Below, in pieces: positions 48,125 to 56,400 of a DNA stretch of 64,000 nt. The notes under the pieces were generated by a model, which saw only the letters and a list, made by a program, of their open reading frames with translations, was not told where the DNA came from and ran no database searches. Location: the NCBI GenBank assembly GCA_963848475.1, contig CAWKDW010000006.1, positions 124,001 to 188,000 of the forward strand. The letters run 5' to 3'. Numbering within the stretch: the stretch's first letter is position 1; each line of letters opens with the position of its first letter. The DNA comes from Solirubrobacter sp963848475. GTDB lineage: Bacteria > Actinomycetota > Thermoleophilia > Solirubrobacterales > Solirubrobacteraceae. The position numbers and the translations under genes were made by a program.

Positions 48125-48625
48125 GTGCTCTGGCTCAACGAGCCTGCGGTGTGGTCGGGCGACGCGTCCGACCTCACCGTGGCCGTCGAGCCCGAGACCG
48201 ACTTCTGGCGCACGACGCACTACGGCTTCGTGCGCGACAACGGGCACTTCGCCCACACCGGCGCGACGGCGCTGCGCTTTCGCGGCGACTTCGCGGCCCA
48301 GTACGACCAGGCCGGCCTGATGCTCCGCATCGACGCGGAGCACTGGATCAAGGCCGGCCTCGAGCTCGACGGGCGCCTCTGGTTGAGCGTCGTCGTCACC
48401 AACGGCGTCTCGGACTGGTCCCAGCAGCCCGCGCCGGAGCCCGACCCCGACGGCTGGTGGTCGATCCGGGCGGTCCGCGAGGGCGACGCCGTCCAGCTCC
48501 TCTGCGGCGACCAGCCCATCCGCCTGGCCCCGTTCCCCCAAGGCGACGTGCTGTCAGGCCCGATGTGCGCCGCTCCCAAGGGTCCCGGCTTCACCGCTCG
48601 GTTCGGTGCTCTTCCGCCCGGCTGA
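48125..48625 (+). CDS. DUF1349-family beta-sandwich protein
   Basis: A 166-residue protein starting at GTG 48125, the base after the pyruvate kinase stop. The pattern DFWRTTHYGFVRDNGHF, RFRGDFAAQYDQAGLMLRID, HWIKAGLELDG and VVTNGVSDWSQQP fits the DUF1349 lectin-like fold (yeast Ynl... /regulation of enolase protein 1-like). No catalytic role is assigned. The end overlaps the next gene by 20 bp, so three genes may form one operon. Confidence 0.85.
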   Translation: MLWLNEPAVWSGDASDLTVAVEPETDFWRTTHYGFVRDNGHFAHTGATALRFRGDFAAQYDQAGLMLRIDAEHWIKAGLELDGRLWLSVVVTNGVSDWSQQPAPEPDPDGWWSIRAVREGDAVQLLCGDQPIRLAPFPQGDVLSGPMCAAPKGPGFTARFGALPPG

Positions 48626-49166
48626 CCTGACCGGGATCGCGGAGGGCCGGATCACGCTGGCCTTCCGGCGCTGGGAACGTCCGCGCGTGCTGGCGGGAAC
48701 GCGCCTGCGCACCCCGATCGGCGTGCTCGAGATCGACAGCGTCGAGCCGGTCGCGCTTCCGACCGACGAGGACGCGCGCGCCGCCGGCTACGAGAGCGGC
48801 GCCGCGGTGCTCGCCGCCTTCCCGAAGCGCAAGGGCGACTTCTACCGGATCGCGCTGCACGTCGCCGGGCCTGACCCGCGGGTCGCGCTGCGCGAGCTCG
48901 CACCCGACGACGAGGTCTTCGAAGCGCTCGAGCGGATGGGCCCGTGGACGTACGAGGTGCTGCAGGCGATCGCGGACAACCCGGGGTTGCGGGCGCCGGA
49001 CATCGCCGCGTCGTTCGGCCGCGAGACGCTGCCGTTCAAGCGCGACGTCCGCAAGCTCAAGGAGCTCGGGCTGACGATCAGCCTGGAGGTCGGCTACGAG
49101 CTCTCAAAGCGCGGTCAGCTGACGCTGAGCGCACGCCCGAACGCCTTGCGGAAGACGTCGCCCTGA
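48606..49166 (+). CDS. ASCH-domain-like protein with C-terminal helix-turn-helix-like region
   Basis: A 186-residue protein with start GTG 48606, overlapping the DUF1349 gene by 20 bp. Residues 1-90 (LFRPADLTGIAEGRITLAFR, VLAGTRLRTPIGVLEIDSVE, AFPKRKGDFYRIAL) fit a beta-barrel ASCH-like RNA-binding fold. Residues about 105-180 contain AIADNPGLRAPDIAASFGRE, a winged-helix-like motif, then KLKELGLTI. The combination suggests nucleic-acid binding, but this is tentative. Its 3' end overlaps the convergent Ppx/GppA gene by 52 bp. Confidence 0.7.
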   Translation: MLFRPADLTGIAEGRITLAFRRWERPRVLAGTRLRTPIGVLEIDSVEPVALPTDEDARAAGYESGAAVLAAFPKRKGDFYRIALHVAGPDPRVALRELAPDDEVFEALERMGPWTYEVLQAIADNPGLRAPDIAASFGRETLPFKRDVRKLKELGLTISLEVGYELSKRGQLTLSARPNALRKTSP

Positions 49167-50617
49167 CGCTCGGTCGCCCAGCGGGCGATCGTGATGTCCT
49201 CGTCGGCGTGCAGGCGCAGCTCGACGGTGCCGTTGAGGACGTGGACGTCGCACGCATGGACCGCCTGGTTGCGTGAGCGCTCGAGCTGCTCGGCGATCCG
49301 GACGGCGGCCGCGAGCCGGTTGAGCATGTCGTCGTCGCCGTCGCGGGCGAGCGCGCTGAACTCGCCGAGGCCGGGGTTGCCCTTGCGGTGATAGCGGGCG
49401 GCCTGGCCGATCAGGGCGACCTCGCGCGGGCTGAAGCCGGGCAGACCGGCGTTGAGGATCAGGTAGCGCGAGTGCTTGTGGTGGTCGTCGTAGTCGACCG
49501 CGGTGCCGATGTCGTGCAGCATCGCGGTGGCCCACAGCAGCTCGCGCTCCTTCGGGTCGCCGCGATGGACGCCGGCGGCGGCCAGCCCGTCCCAGAGTTC
49601 GAGCGCGAGCTGGGCCACGTGCTCGGTGTGCGCGAAGTCGGCGTCGTACTGGGCGGCGAGATTGAGGACGGACGCGCGGCGCACGTCGTCGACGAGCGGC
49701 GGGTCGCCGAGCAGCGTCTCGAAGAACACGCCCTCGCGCAGGCCGGCGTCGGTGGCCTCGAGCATCCCGAAGCCGCCGGCCTCCATCACCGTGTCGATCA
49801 CCACCGAGCCCGCCAGGATCAGATCGCCACGGGCGAACTTGATTCCCGGCACGCCCGCGCGCTCGTCGGCGGTCAACTCGGCGAAGGTCTCGATCAGCTC
49901 GCCGAGCGCATCGCGGGTGATCCGGAAGCCCTGGATGCCGTAGGACGGCAGCCCTGCCGCGAGCTGCGCCGCCGCGGCGAGGTTGCGGACCGTGCCGCCG
50001 ATCCCGGTCAGCCGGCCGCCCTCGTCGAGCCACGCCGCACTCTCGATCTGGGCCGCGACATGCTCGCGCAGGGCCTTGATCTGCTTGCGCTTGGCCTTGT
50101 CGCCGTCGGGCAGGAAGCGCTCGGTCATGCGGACGGCGCCGAGCGGCCAGGAGCGCGCGTCGACCGCCTCGCGCGCCTCGACGCGCGTCAGCTGCATCGA
50201 ACCGCCACCGAGGTCGAGCACGACGCCCTGCGAGAGCGTCGTCGAGTTCACGGCGGCCAGGTACCCGTAGCGCGCCTCCTCCTCGCCCGCGAGGACCTCG
50301 ATCTCCATCCCGGTGCGCTTGCGGGCGGCCTTCAGGAAGTCCTTCTGGTTGCGCGCGTCGCGGATCGCGGAGGTCGCCACCGGGCGGATCGCGTCGATCC
50401 CCGTGGCGGAGCAGAAATGCGCGTAGAGCTCGAGCGTCTCGAGCGCGCGCTCCATCGGCTCCGGCTGCAGCTCGCCGGTGGCGTCGAGGCCCTCGCCGAC
50501 GCGCACGGACTCGTGGATCTCGTCCGTGCGCTTCCACCACGTGTCGGTGTAGGTGAAGACGACGAGGCGGAACGAGTTCGACCCGCAGTCGATGACGGCG
50601 AGCCGGGACTCGGACAT
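49115..50617 (-). CDS. ppx: Ppx/GppA-family phosphatase (exopolyphosphatase-like) with HD domain
   Basis: A 500-residue protein from ATG 50617. The ASKHA-fold N-terminus has AVIDCGSNSFRLVVF, then RPVATSAIRDARN, LAGEEEARYGYLA, LDLGGGSMQLTRV and TGIGGTVRNLAAA, matching the Ppx/GppA phosphate-binding loops. The C-terminal half (about 310-500) is an HD-type domain with LLWATAMLHDIGTAVDYDDH and HHKHSRYLIL. It may hydrolyse polyphosphate or (p)ppGpp; which is not decidable. It follows the glyoxalase I gene after 3 nt, so the two are co-transcribed. Confidence 0.92.
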   Translation of the reverse strand: MSESRLAVIDCGSNSFRLVVFTYTDTWWKRTDEIHESVRVGEGLDATGELQPEPMERALETLELYAHFCSATGIDAIRPVATSAIRDARNQKDFLKAARKRTGMEIEVLAGEEEARYGYLAAVNSTTLSQGVVLDLGGGSMQLTRVEAREAVDARSWPLGAVRMTERFLPDGDKAKRKQIKALREHVAAQIESAAWLDEGGRLTGIGGTVRNLAAAAQLAAGLPSYGIQGFRITRDALGELIETFAELTADERAGVPGIKFARGDLILAGSVVIDTVMEAGGFGMLEATDAGLREGVFFETLLGDPPLVDDVRRASVLNLAAQYDADFAHTEHVAQLALELWDGLAAAGVHRGDPKERELLWATAMLHDIGTAVDYDDHHKHSRYLILNAGLPGFSPREVALIGQAARYHRKGNPGLGEFSALARDGDDDMLNRLAAAVRIAEQLERSRNQAVHACDVHVLNGTVELRLHADEDITIARWATERQGDVFRKAFGRALSVS

Positions 50618-50620
50618 CGG

Positions 50621-50992
50621 CTAGTTCTTCTCGATCAATTCGACGCGATAGCCGTCGGGATCCCGCACGAACGCGATCAGCGAGCCGCCCTCGCGCACCC
50701 GGTAGGGCGGCTTCTCGGCGTCGATGCCCTGCTCGGCGAGGCGCTCCAGCGTGCCGGCGATGTCGTCCACCGTCAGCGCGATGTGGTTGTAGCCCGTGCC
50801 GAGCTCGTAGGAGTCGACGCCGTGGTTGTAGGTCAGCTCGAGCCGGTCGCCGTCGCCGGGCAGGCCCATGAAGACGTTGATCGCCTCCTCGCGGATGTTC
50901 ATCCGCCGGCGCTCTTCGAAGCCGAGCGCCTCGTAGAAGGCGACGGAACGGTCGATCTCACCAATTCTGTAGCAGGTATGAATGAGTTCCAC
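50621..50992 (-). CDS. gloA: Glyoxalase I (lactoylglutathione lyase-like VOC protein)
   Basis: A 123-residue vicinal-oxygen-chelate enzyme from GTG 50992, with GAGGAAACC just upstream. The four metal ligands of GloA are visible at the usual spacing: H5 (ELIHTCYRIG), E52 (RLELTYN), H70 (GYNHIALTV) and E118 (RVELIEKN). Actinobacteria lack glutathione, so the substrate could be a mycothiol or other hemithioacetal adduct of methylglyoxal; this is inferred. A glyoxalase II-like MBL gene lies divergently 99 bp away, so the pair could form a detoxification module. It leads ppx by 3 nt. Confidence 0.9.
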   Translation of the reverse strand: MELIHTCYRIGEIDRSVAFYEALGFEERRRMNIREEAINVFMGLPGDGDRLELTYNHGVDSYELGTGYNHIALTVDDIAGTLERLAEQGIDAEKPPYRVREGGSLIAFVRDPDGYRVELIEKN

Positions 50993-51038
50993 GGTTTCCT
51001 CACTCTGGGGGGTGACCCGACCGCGACGCGTCGGGTGT

Positions 51039-51057
51039 AGGGGGGCGAAGCCCCCCT
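51039..51057. repeat. Perfect hairpin between divergent glyoxalase I- and II-like genes
   Basis: AGGGGGGC-GAA-GCCCCCCT is a perfect 8-bp stem with a 3-base loop. A second weaker repeat, ACCCGAC / GTCGGGT, lies just left (51014-51035). Together they fill most of the 99-bp divergent space and may be regulatory or a small structured RNA. Confidence 0.45.
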
Positions 51058-51091
51058 GGGATGAGCTCCATAGGTTGGCGAGAGTACCGTC

Positions 51092-51832
51092 ATGGGGATG
51101 ATCGTCGAGCGCTCCATGAGTGATGGCTGGCTGACCAACACGTACCTCGTCGCGGCCGGGACAGGCTCCGACGCCTTCCTCGTCGACGCGGGAGGTCCGC
51201 TGGAACCGCTGTTCGCGAAGGCCGACGAGCACGGGCTGAACGTCACCCACATCCTCCTGACCCATCATCACGGGGATCACATCGTCGATCTCGGCAAGGC
51301 GCTGGAGCGCTGGCCGGACGCGACGGTGCTCGCCCACCCGATCGAGCGCGTGCCCGGGACGACGGGCGACCTCAACCCCGGCGACGAGCTCGAGATCGGC
51401 GGCCTGACCATCAAGGCCCTGCACACCCCCGGCCATACGGGGGGAATGCTGAACCTCTTGGTCGACGACAAGGAGCTGTTCACCGGCGACACGCTTTTCA
51501 AGCGTTCCGTGGGCGGCGTGAGAGCGCCGGGATCGACGTCCTACAGCGATCTCAAGCACTCGATCATGGACGTGATCCTCACCCTTCCGGGCGAGACCGT
51601 GATCCGTCCGGGCCACACCGATCCGAGCACGGTCGCCGACGAGCTCGAGCACAACCCCTTCGTGCGTATCTGGCGCGGCCTCGACGAGGAGGGAACCGAG
51701 CGCTGCACGGCGCTTGGCGACCCCGCGACGCTCGTCCTCTGGGGCCCCGACTACGACGGCGGCCACAAGGCCTGGGTGCGCTGGGAGGACGGCTCCGACG
51801 ACATCGTCCCCGGCTCCAAGGTCGAGCGCTAA
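51092..51832 (+). CDS. MBL-fold hydrolase, glyoxalase II-like
   Basis: A 246-residue metallo-beta-lactamase-fold protein from ATG 51092. The metal site is clear: LLTHHHGDHIVDLG (HxHxDH), LHTPGHTGGMLNLL, ELFTGDTLFK (bridging Asp), and IRPGHTDPSTV. The GDTLFKRSVG stretch is typical of hydroxyacylglutathione-hydrolase-like enzymes. A C-terminal tail (about 205-246, LVLWGPDYDGGHKAWVRWED) is unusual for glyoxalase II. Divergent from a glyoxalase I homologue, so a methylglyoxal role is possible but not proved. Confidence 0.9.
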   Translation: MGMIVERSMSDGWLTNTYLVAAGTGSDAFLVDAGGPLEPLFAKADEHGLNVTHILLTHHHGDHIVDLGKALERWPDATVLAHPIERVPGTTGDLNPGDELEIGGLTIKALHTPGHTGGMLNLLVDDKELFTGDTLFKRSVGGVRAPGSTSYSDLKHSIMDVILTLPGETVIRPGHTDPSTVADELEHNPFVRIWRGLDEEGTERCTALGDPATLVLWGPDYDGGHKAWVRWEDGSDDIVPGSKVER

Positions 51833-51842
51833 CGTCGATGGG

Positions 51843-52546
51843 GTGAGTCGCGAACCCCAACCGCGGAGCGGCGGGCTGTCGCTCCAGACCCTCCTGATCT
51901 CGAGCCTTGCCGCGGTTGCCGCCGCCATCGTCGTGCCCATGTTCTGGGTGCGAGGCTCGCTGCTCGCGACGGCGATCACTCCGATCATCGTCGCGGTCAC
52001 CTCTGAGCTTCTGAACCGTCCCGCCAAGGCGATCACGGCGGCCGCCCCACGCGTCACGCGCCGCACCGCGACCGGCGCCGCGGTGCGGAGCAGGCAGCCG
52101 AGCGGCGTCGGCGCGCGCGGCGACGGTCCCGAGCAACTTCCGCCGCGCGGCGAGGATCCCTTCGGGCTGTATGAGCCCGAGAAGCCGAAGGGCCGCTCGC
52201 CGCTGCGGCTCGCGATCCTCACCGGCCTGCTGGCCGCGGTGATCGGTGCCGGCGTCGTCACGGCGTCCGAGCTCGCGCTCTTCGGCCACCAGATCGGCGA
52301 CACCAAGCGGCAGACCGGGCTGCTCGGCGGCAAGTCCGACGCGACGCGACGCCGACGGCGACCGCGACCCCCTCCGGGAGCGCCACCGCGTCGCCCGAGG
52401 AGACCGCCACGCCGAGCGCGACCGAATCCGCGACCCCTGAGGCCAGCGCCACGCCCAACCCCGCAGCGCCCACTCCACAGGCGACGACGCCACCGGCACC
52501 CGCTCCGCCCACCGAGGCGACTCCGGTCCCGACGGCGACGCCCTGA
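51843..52546 (+). CDS. Two-span membrane protein with Pro/Ala/Thr-rich tail, frameshifted at a GACGC repeat
   Basis: From GTG 51843 the protein has a first hydrophobic stretch (LQTLLISSLAAVAAAIVVPM, then VRGSLLATAITPIIVAV) and a second (LAILTGLLAAVIGAGVVTAS). At 52338-52352 the pentamer GACGC occurs three times in a row. With two copies the frame continues as DATPTATATPSGSATASPEE, a low-complexity tail typical of exported domains, ending at TGA 52544-52546. With three copies it enters an Arg/Pro-rich frame. So slippage, real or artefactual, breaks the gene here. It overlaps the ABC1 kinase start by one base (TGATG). Confidence 0.65.
52338..52352 (+). repeat. Three tandem GACGC pentamers at a frame break
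   Basis: GACGC repeats three times at the exact point where the two-span membrane protein changes frame. A pentamer is not a multiple of three, so gain or loss of one copy switches the C-terminal tail. It is a candidate slippage site or an artefact. Confidence 0.6.
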
Positions 52547-53919
52547 TGGCCAAGGACCGGATCCCGACCTCACGGATATCCCGGACGGCGCGCGTCTCGA
52601 GCCTCGCGGCGGGCCAGGCGGCCCGTCACCTCGGCACGCGCGCGACCAACCTGGCGCGTTCGGAGGACGGCAAGAGCGCGGCGCTGGAGCGCCGCCATCT
52701 CGAGGCCGCCGAGCAGATCGTGTCGGCGCTCGGGACGATGAAGGGCGCCGCGATGAAGCTCGGGCAGATGATGAGCTTCCTCGACGTCGGGCTCGTGCCC
52801 GAGGAGCACCGCGAGGAGTTCCAGCGCAAGCTCGGCGCGCTGCGCGACGCCGCTCCGAAGGTCCGCTTCAGCGACATGCGCAAGGTGATCGAATCCGAGC
52901 TCGAGGCGCCGCTGGGCGAGGTCTTCGCCGAGTTCGACCAGGAGCCGATCGCGGCCGCCTCGATCGGCCAGGTCTACCGCGCGCGGCTCCCCGATGGCCG
53001 CACCGTCGCGGTCAAGGTCCAGTACCCCGGGGTCGCCGCCGCGGTCCGGGCGGACATGCAGAACCTCGGGATCATCCTGCGGCTGATGAAGCGGATCGCC
53101 CCCGGCCTGGACGTCAAGGCCACGGCCGAGGAGATCCGCTCACGGATCGGCGACGAGCTCGACTACGAGCTCGAGGCGCAGAACCAGCGCGCGCTCGCGC
53201 GGATCTTCAAGGGCCACCCGTTCATCGTCGTCCCGGACGTCGTCACGAGCCTCTCGCGCGAGAAGGTGATGGTCTCCGAGTTCGTCCAGGGCGCGGGCTT
53301 CGACACCTTCAAGGACGCCGATCAGGCCACGCGCGACCGCGTCGGCGAGATCGTGTTCCGCTTCTACTTCGGCTGCATGTACCGCCACCGGCAGTTCTCG
53401 GGCGATCCGCACCCGGGCAACTTCCTGCTGCTCGAAGACGGCCGCATGGCGTTCCTGGACTTCGGGCTGTTCAAGGTGATGCCGCGCAACCTGATCGAGC
53501 TCGAGCTCGAGACCCAGCGCGCCGGCCACGAGGGCGACGCGCAGCGCCTGTGGGAGATCTGGGCCGAGGGCGGCCTGCTGCGCGAGCCCGACAAGTTCCG
53601 GCCCGACAAGCTGCTCTCGCAGTTCCTCGACGCGACCTGGTGGTACCTGACCGACGAGGAGATCGCGCTCGGGCCGGAGGTCGCGACGCAGGTGATGATC
53701 GACATGTCCGATCCGCGGTCAGAGCACTTCGGGCAGATGCGCCACGAGACGCTGCCGCCTGATCACATCTTCGGCCGCCGCGTGGAGATGCTCACGCTGG
53801 CCGTGCTCGGGCAGCTGCGGGCGACCAACAACTGGCACCGGATCGCCCGCGAGTGGATGTACTCCGACGATCCGGTGACAGCGTTGGGGAGAGAAGAGGC
53901 GGCGTTCTACTCGCCGTGA
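52546..53919 (+). CDS. ABC1/UbiB-family atypical kinase
   Basis: A 457-residue ABC1-family (UbiB/AarF/COQ8) kinase from ATG 52546. The family-specific KxGQ motif is in GAAMKLGQMMSFLD, the A-rich loop in AAASIGQVYRARLPDG, the lysine in VAVKVQYPG, ELDYELEAQNQRA, the catalytic loop FSGDPHPGNFLLL and the metal motif FLDFGLF. These kinases support isoprenoid quinone or lipid metabolism. The target is unknown. It is coupled to the upstream membrane protein and its end overlaps the amine oxidase by 13 bp. Confidence 0.93.
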   Translation: MAKDRIPTSRISRTARVSSLAAGQAARHLGTRATNLARSEDGKSAALERRHLEAAEQIVSALGTMKGAAMKLGQMMSFLDVGLVPEEHREEFQRKLGALRDAAPKVRFSDMRKVIESELEAPLGEVFAEFDQEPIAAASIGQVYRARLPDGRTVAVKVQYPGVAAAVRADMQNLGIILRLMKRIAPGLDVKATAEEIRSRIGDELDYELEAQNQRALARIFKGHPFIVVPDVVTSLSREKVMVSEFVQGAGFDTFKDADQATRDRVGEIVFRFYFGCMYRHRQFSGDPHPGNFLLLEDGRMAFLDFGLFKVMPRNLIELELETQRAGHEGDAQRLWEIWAEGGLLREPDKFRPDKLLSQFLDATWWYLTDEEIALGPEVATQVMIDMSDPRSEHFGQMRHETLPPDHIFGRRVEMLTLAVLGQLRATNNWHRIAREWMYSDDPVTALGREEAAFYSP

Positions 53920-55841
53920 TGCGCGCAGTGCGCGGGGTGTGAGCGCGGCATGTCCAGCGCCGGGTTGCCCTCGAAGAACCCGGCCGGCTTGAGCTTGAAG
54001 CCGATGTGGGTCACCGGCATCACGGGCCAGTCCTCGGGGCGCACGATGTGGTGGGCGCCGAACGTGTACCAGAGCACCACGTCGGTGGCCTCCGTCGGGC
54101 GGTCGGCCGCGGCGTAGCGCGGCACGCCGTCGCCGCCCGGGTGCTGGTTGGGATAGTCGCCGGCGGCGTAGCGCTCGCTCGGGTCATAGGCCGTGACCCA
54201 GACGTGCTCCTGCGTGAACCCGGCGCGCTGGGCGAAGCGCGACTCCGGCGCGTACATCGGCGCCACGTTCTCACCCGGGACGAGCTTGTAGGCCACCGGA
54301 TCGCCGAGCGCGGACACCTTCTCCGGGTTCTCGATCTTCCAGAAGCGCCCGCGCAGCGGATCGATCTTGCCGCGCGCCTGCGACTCGCTCGACAGGACCG
54401 TGCGCTTGGTCACCCACGCCGTGCCGGCCGGGTTCAGCGGCCCGTAGGGCGCGGGCTCGGAGTCCACCTGCACGACCGAGTTCGCGTTGCCGTCCACGGC
54501 CATGTCCAGCCGCACGCAGAAGAAGTGCTGATGGTGCGGGCCGTACAGACCCGGCGCGACCAGCGTGCCGTGCGCGGGCCGCTCGCCCGGCGCCAGCGCG
54601 CCGGTCGAGATCACGCCCGTGAGCTTGACCTCGTACTCGATCGTCCCGTCGGTGTAGAGGTACCAGAAGTACCCGTACTCGTAGTTGCCCACGGTCGCGA
54701 TCGAGGAGATCACGAGCCGCCGCAGCCGCCGGACCTCGACCTCCTCGGTGCGGAAGTCCGTGTGCTTCCAGCCGATCCCGTAGTCCTCCTCGTGCATGCA
54801 GATGGCATTGGGGATCACCATCGGCTCGCCGTCCTGGTCGTTGACCACGCCGTCGAAGTACGTGATCTCGCCGACGCAGTCGCAGCCGAGCGTCAGCGGG
54901 TTGGCCAGCCAGCCGACGCCGTATTCGCCCTGGTCGAAGACGTTCTTGAAGCGGTGCGTCGGCGCCGGGTCGCCGTAGGGGACGTACATCTCCGCCAGCG
55001 ACGCGCGGTAGATGATCGGGCGCCCGGCGTAGGAGAGCTCGTGCAGGACGAGCCCCTCGCGCGGCGTGAAGCCGACGCGCACGTGCCACTTCTGCCACGC
55101 CACGCCGTGGCCGGAGACGGTGAAGCTCGCCCCCTCGGGCTGGGTGATCTCGATCGGCTTCAGATCGGCCCGCGGCGCCTCGAAATGCGGGATGTTCTCG
55201 GGGTCGGCGACGCGCTCCGGGTCGTAGTTGCCCGGGCGGGCCGGCATCTCGACGACGCCGTGGTCCGCGACTTCGACCACCTCCATGGCGTCGAGGTCGA
55301 CGACGACGATCAGCCCCTCGACGGGCCGCGCGTAGCCGTGCTCGCCGGGCTCGGAGCGCACCCAGGTCAGCGGCCGGATGATCCGGCGCTCGGACGGGTG
55401 GTCCTCCGGCCCGCTGTAGCCGGCCGCCCAGGGATCGATCATCGCCAGCGAGAAGTCCTCGACACCGCGCAGGCGCATCGCCGCCTGCCAGCCGGGGTCG
55501 GACCGCACGAGCTCCTCGCAGGCCATGAACTCCTCGGCCATCACCGGAGGCTGGACGCCCTCGATGTGCTCGAAGGAGACGACGCTCCGCTCGGTGAGCG
55601 AGACGACGGCCTCGTACGTCTTGCGCTCGGCCTTCTGGTAGAGCACGACGAAGGCCTCGCGGGCGACCGGCGCGCCGGCCTGCACGGCGGCCTTGGGCGG
55701 CTCGTGGAGGCTGATGAACACGAAGCGGGCGCTCGCGCCGAGTCCCTTGTCCGCCTTGAGGATCGCGGACGCGGCGGCGATCTCCTCGGCCGCGAGCGGC
55801 TCCAGCGGGTGCAGGACGGGCGGTGCGCCGAGTGTGCTCAT
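53907..55841 (-). CDS. Copper amine oxidase (primary-amine oxidase)
   Basis: A 644-residue quinoprotein from ATG 55841. All hallmarks are present: the catalytic base D303 in NVFDQGEYGVG, the TPQ precursor Y387 in TVGNYEYGYFW, copper ligands H437 and H439 in GPHHQHFFCVRLD, and a third His near the C-terminus in MPVTHIGFK. It would oxidise primary amines to aldehydes plus NH3 and H2O2. There is no clear signal peptide, so it is likely cytosolic, as in Arthrobacter AGAO. A small membrane-protein gene overlaps its start by 4 bp. The 3' end overlaps the ABC1 kinase gene. Confidence 0.95.
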   Translation of the reverse strand: MSTLGAPPVLHPLEPLAAEEIAAASAILKADKGLGASARFVFISLHEPPKAAVQAGAPVAREAFVVLYQKAERKTYEAVVSLTERSVVSFEHIEGVQPPVMAEEFMACEELVRSDPGWQAAMRLRGVEDFSLAMIDPWAAGYSGPEDHPSERRIIRPLTWVRSEPGEHGYARPVEGLIVVVDLDAMEVVEVADHGVVEMPARPGNYDPERVADPENIPHFEAPRADLKPIEITQPEGASFTVSGHGVAWQKWHVRVGFTPREGLVLHELSYAGRPIIYRASLAEMYVPYGDPAPTHRFKNVFDQGEYGVGWLANPLTLGCDCVGEITYFDGVVNDQDGEPMVIPNAICMHEEDYGIGWKHTDFRTEEVEVRRLRRLVISSIATVGNYEYGYFWYLYTDGTIEYEVKLTGVISTGALAPGERPAHGTLVAPGLYGPHHQHFFCVRLDMAVDGNANSVVQVDSEPAPYGPLNPAGTAWVTKRTVLSSESQARGKIDPLRGRFWKIENPEKVSALGDPVAYKLVPGENVAPMYAPESRFAQRAGFTQEHVWVTAYDPSERYAAGDYPNQHPGGDGVPRYAAADRPTEATDVVLWYTFGAHHIVRPEDWPVMPVTHIGFKLKPAGFFEGNPALDMPRSHPAHCAHHGE

Positions 55842-56020
55842 GCGATCTCCTCCATGGCTTCGCGATCGAAGCGGCCGATGCGCACGCAATCGTCGCGCGA
55901 TCGCGAGCGAAGTACGAGTGCGAGCACCATGCCGGCGGCGAACATGTACGAGACGAAGATGTAGAAGACGCCGAGGCCCGCGGTCCAGACTTGCCGGGGC
56001 CCGGATGGACCAGAGGGCCT
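55838..56020 (-). CDS. Small single-span membrane protein, non-standard start
   Basis: A ~60-residue frame whose stop overlaps the amine oxidase ATG (ATGA). It has one strong helix (VWTAGLGVFYIFVSYMFAAG, then MVLALVL) and a charged tail (RSRSRDDCVRIGRFDREAM). No ATG, GTG or TTG exists ahead of the helix. The best start is an ATT overlapping the upstream stop, or part of the frame is altered. I am fairly sure it is coding because of the helix and the coupling, but its exact start is not fixed. Confidence 0.5.
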   Translation of the reverse strand, partial: RPSGPSGPRQVWTAGLGVFYIFVSYMFAAGMVLALVLRSRSRDDCVRIGRFDREAMEEIA

Positions 56021-56360
56021 AATTCCAGTTCGGCGTGTGCGTCGGAGCTTCGCTCGGGCCGACGGGGACGAGTTCGCGCTCGGAGACCGCGTCGACGACC
56101 TCCTCGACCTCCTCTTCTTCCTTCTTGCCGCCGTCGGGCTCGGCATCGCAGGTGACCCGCATCTCGTGCGTGCCGACCTTGCTGTCGCCGACCACGACCA
56201 GGCCGCAGATGAGGTCGCCCTCCTCCCAGCCCAGGCGATCGATGTCGAAGTAGGAGAGATGGACCTGGGTGGCCGTGCCACCCCACGGGCACGTCCGGTT
56301 GTGGTGGTCCTTGGCCTTGCAGACGGCCTGCATGTTCTTGCCTGAGGCTTCGACGCTCAT
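56019..56360 (-). CDS. Hypothetical protein upstream of the amine oxidase
   Basis: A 113-residue protein from ATG 56360. Cys/His-containing segments (MQAVCKAKDHHNRTCPWGGT, HEMRVTCDAEP) suggest a metal- or disulfide-bearing fold. An acidic Lys/Glu stretch (GGKKEEEEVEEVVDAVSERE) follows. The stop abuts the small membrane protein, so three genes (56360 to 53907) form a likely operon with the amine oxidase at the end. No family recognised. Confidence 0.6.
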   Translation of the reverse strand: MSVEASGKNMQAVCKAKDHHNRTCPWGGTATQVHLSYFDIDRLGWEEGDLICGLVVVGDSKVGTHEMRVTCDAEPDGGKKEEEEVEEVVDAVSERELVPVGPSEAPTHTPNWN

Positions 56361-56400
56361 GGACTTGAGGGTACCGGTGACGGGTAGGCTCAATCCGGTC

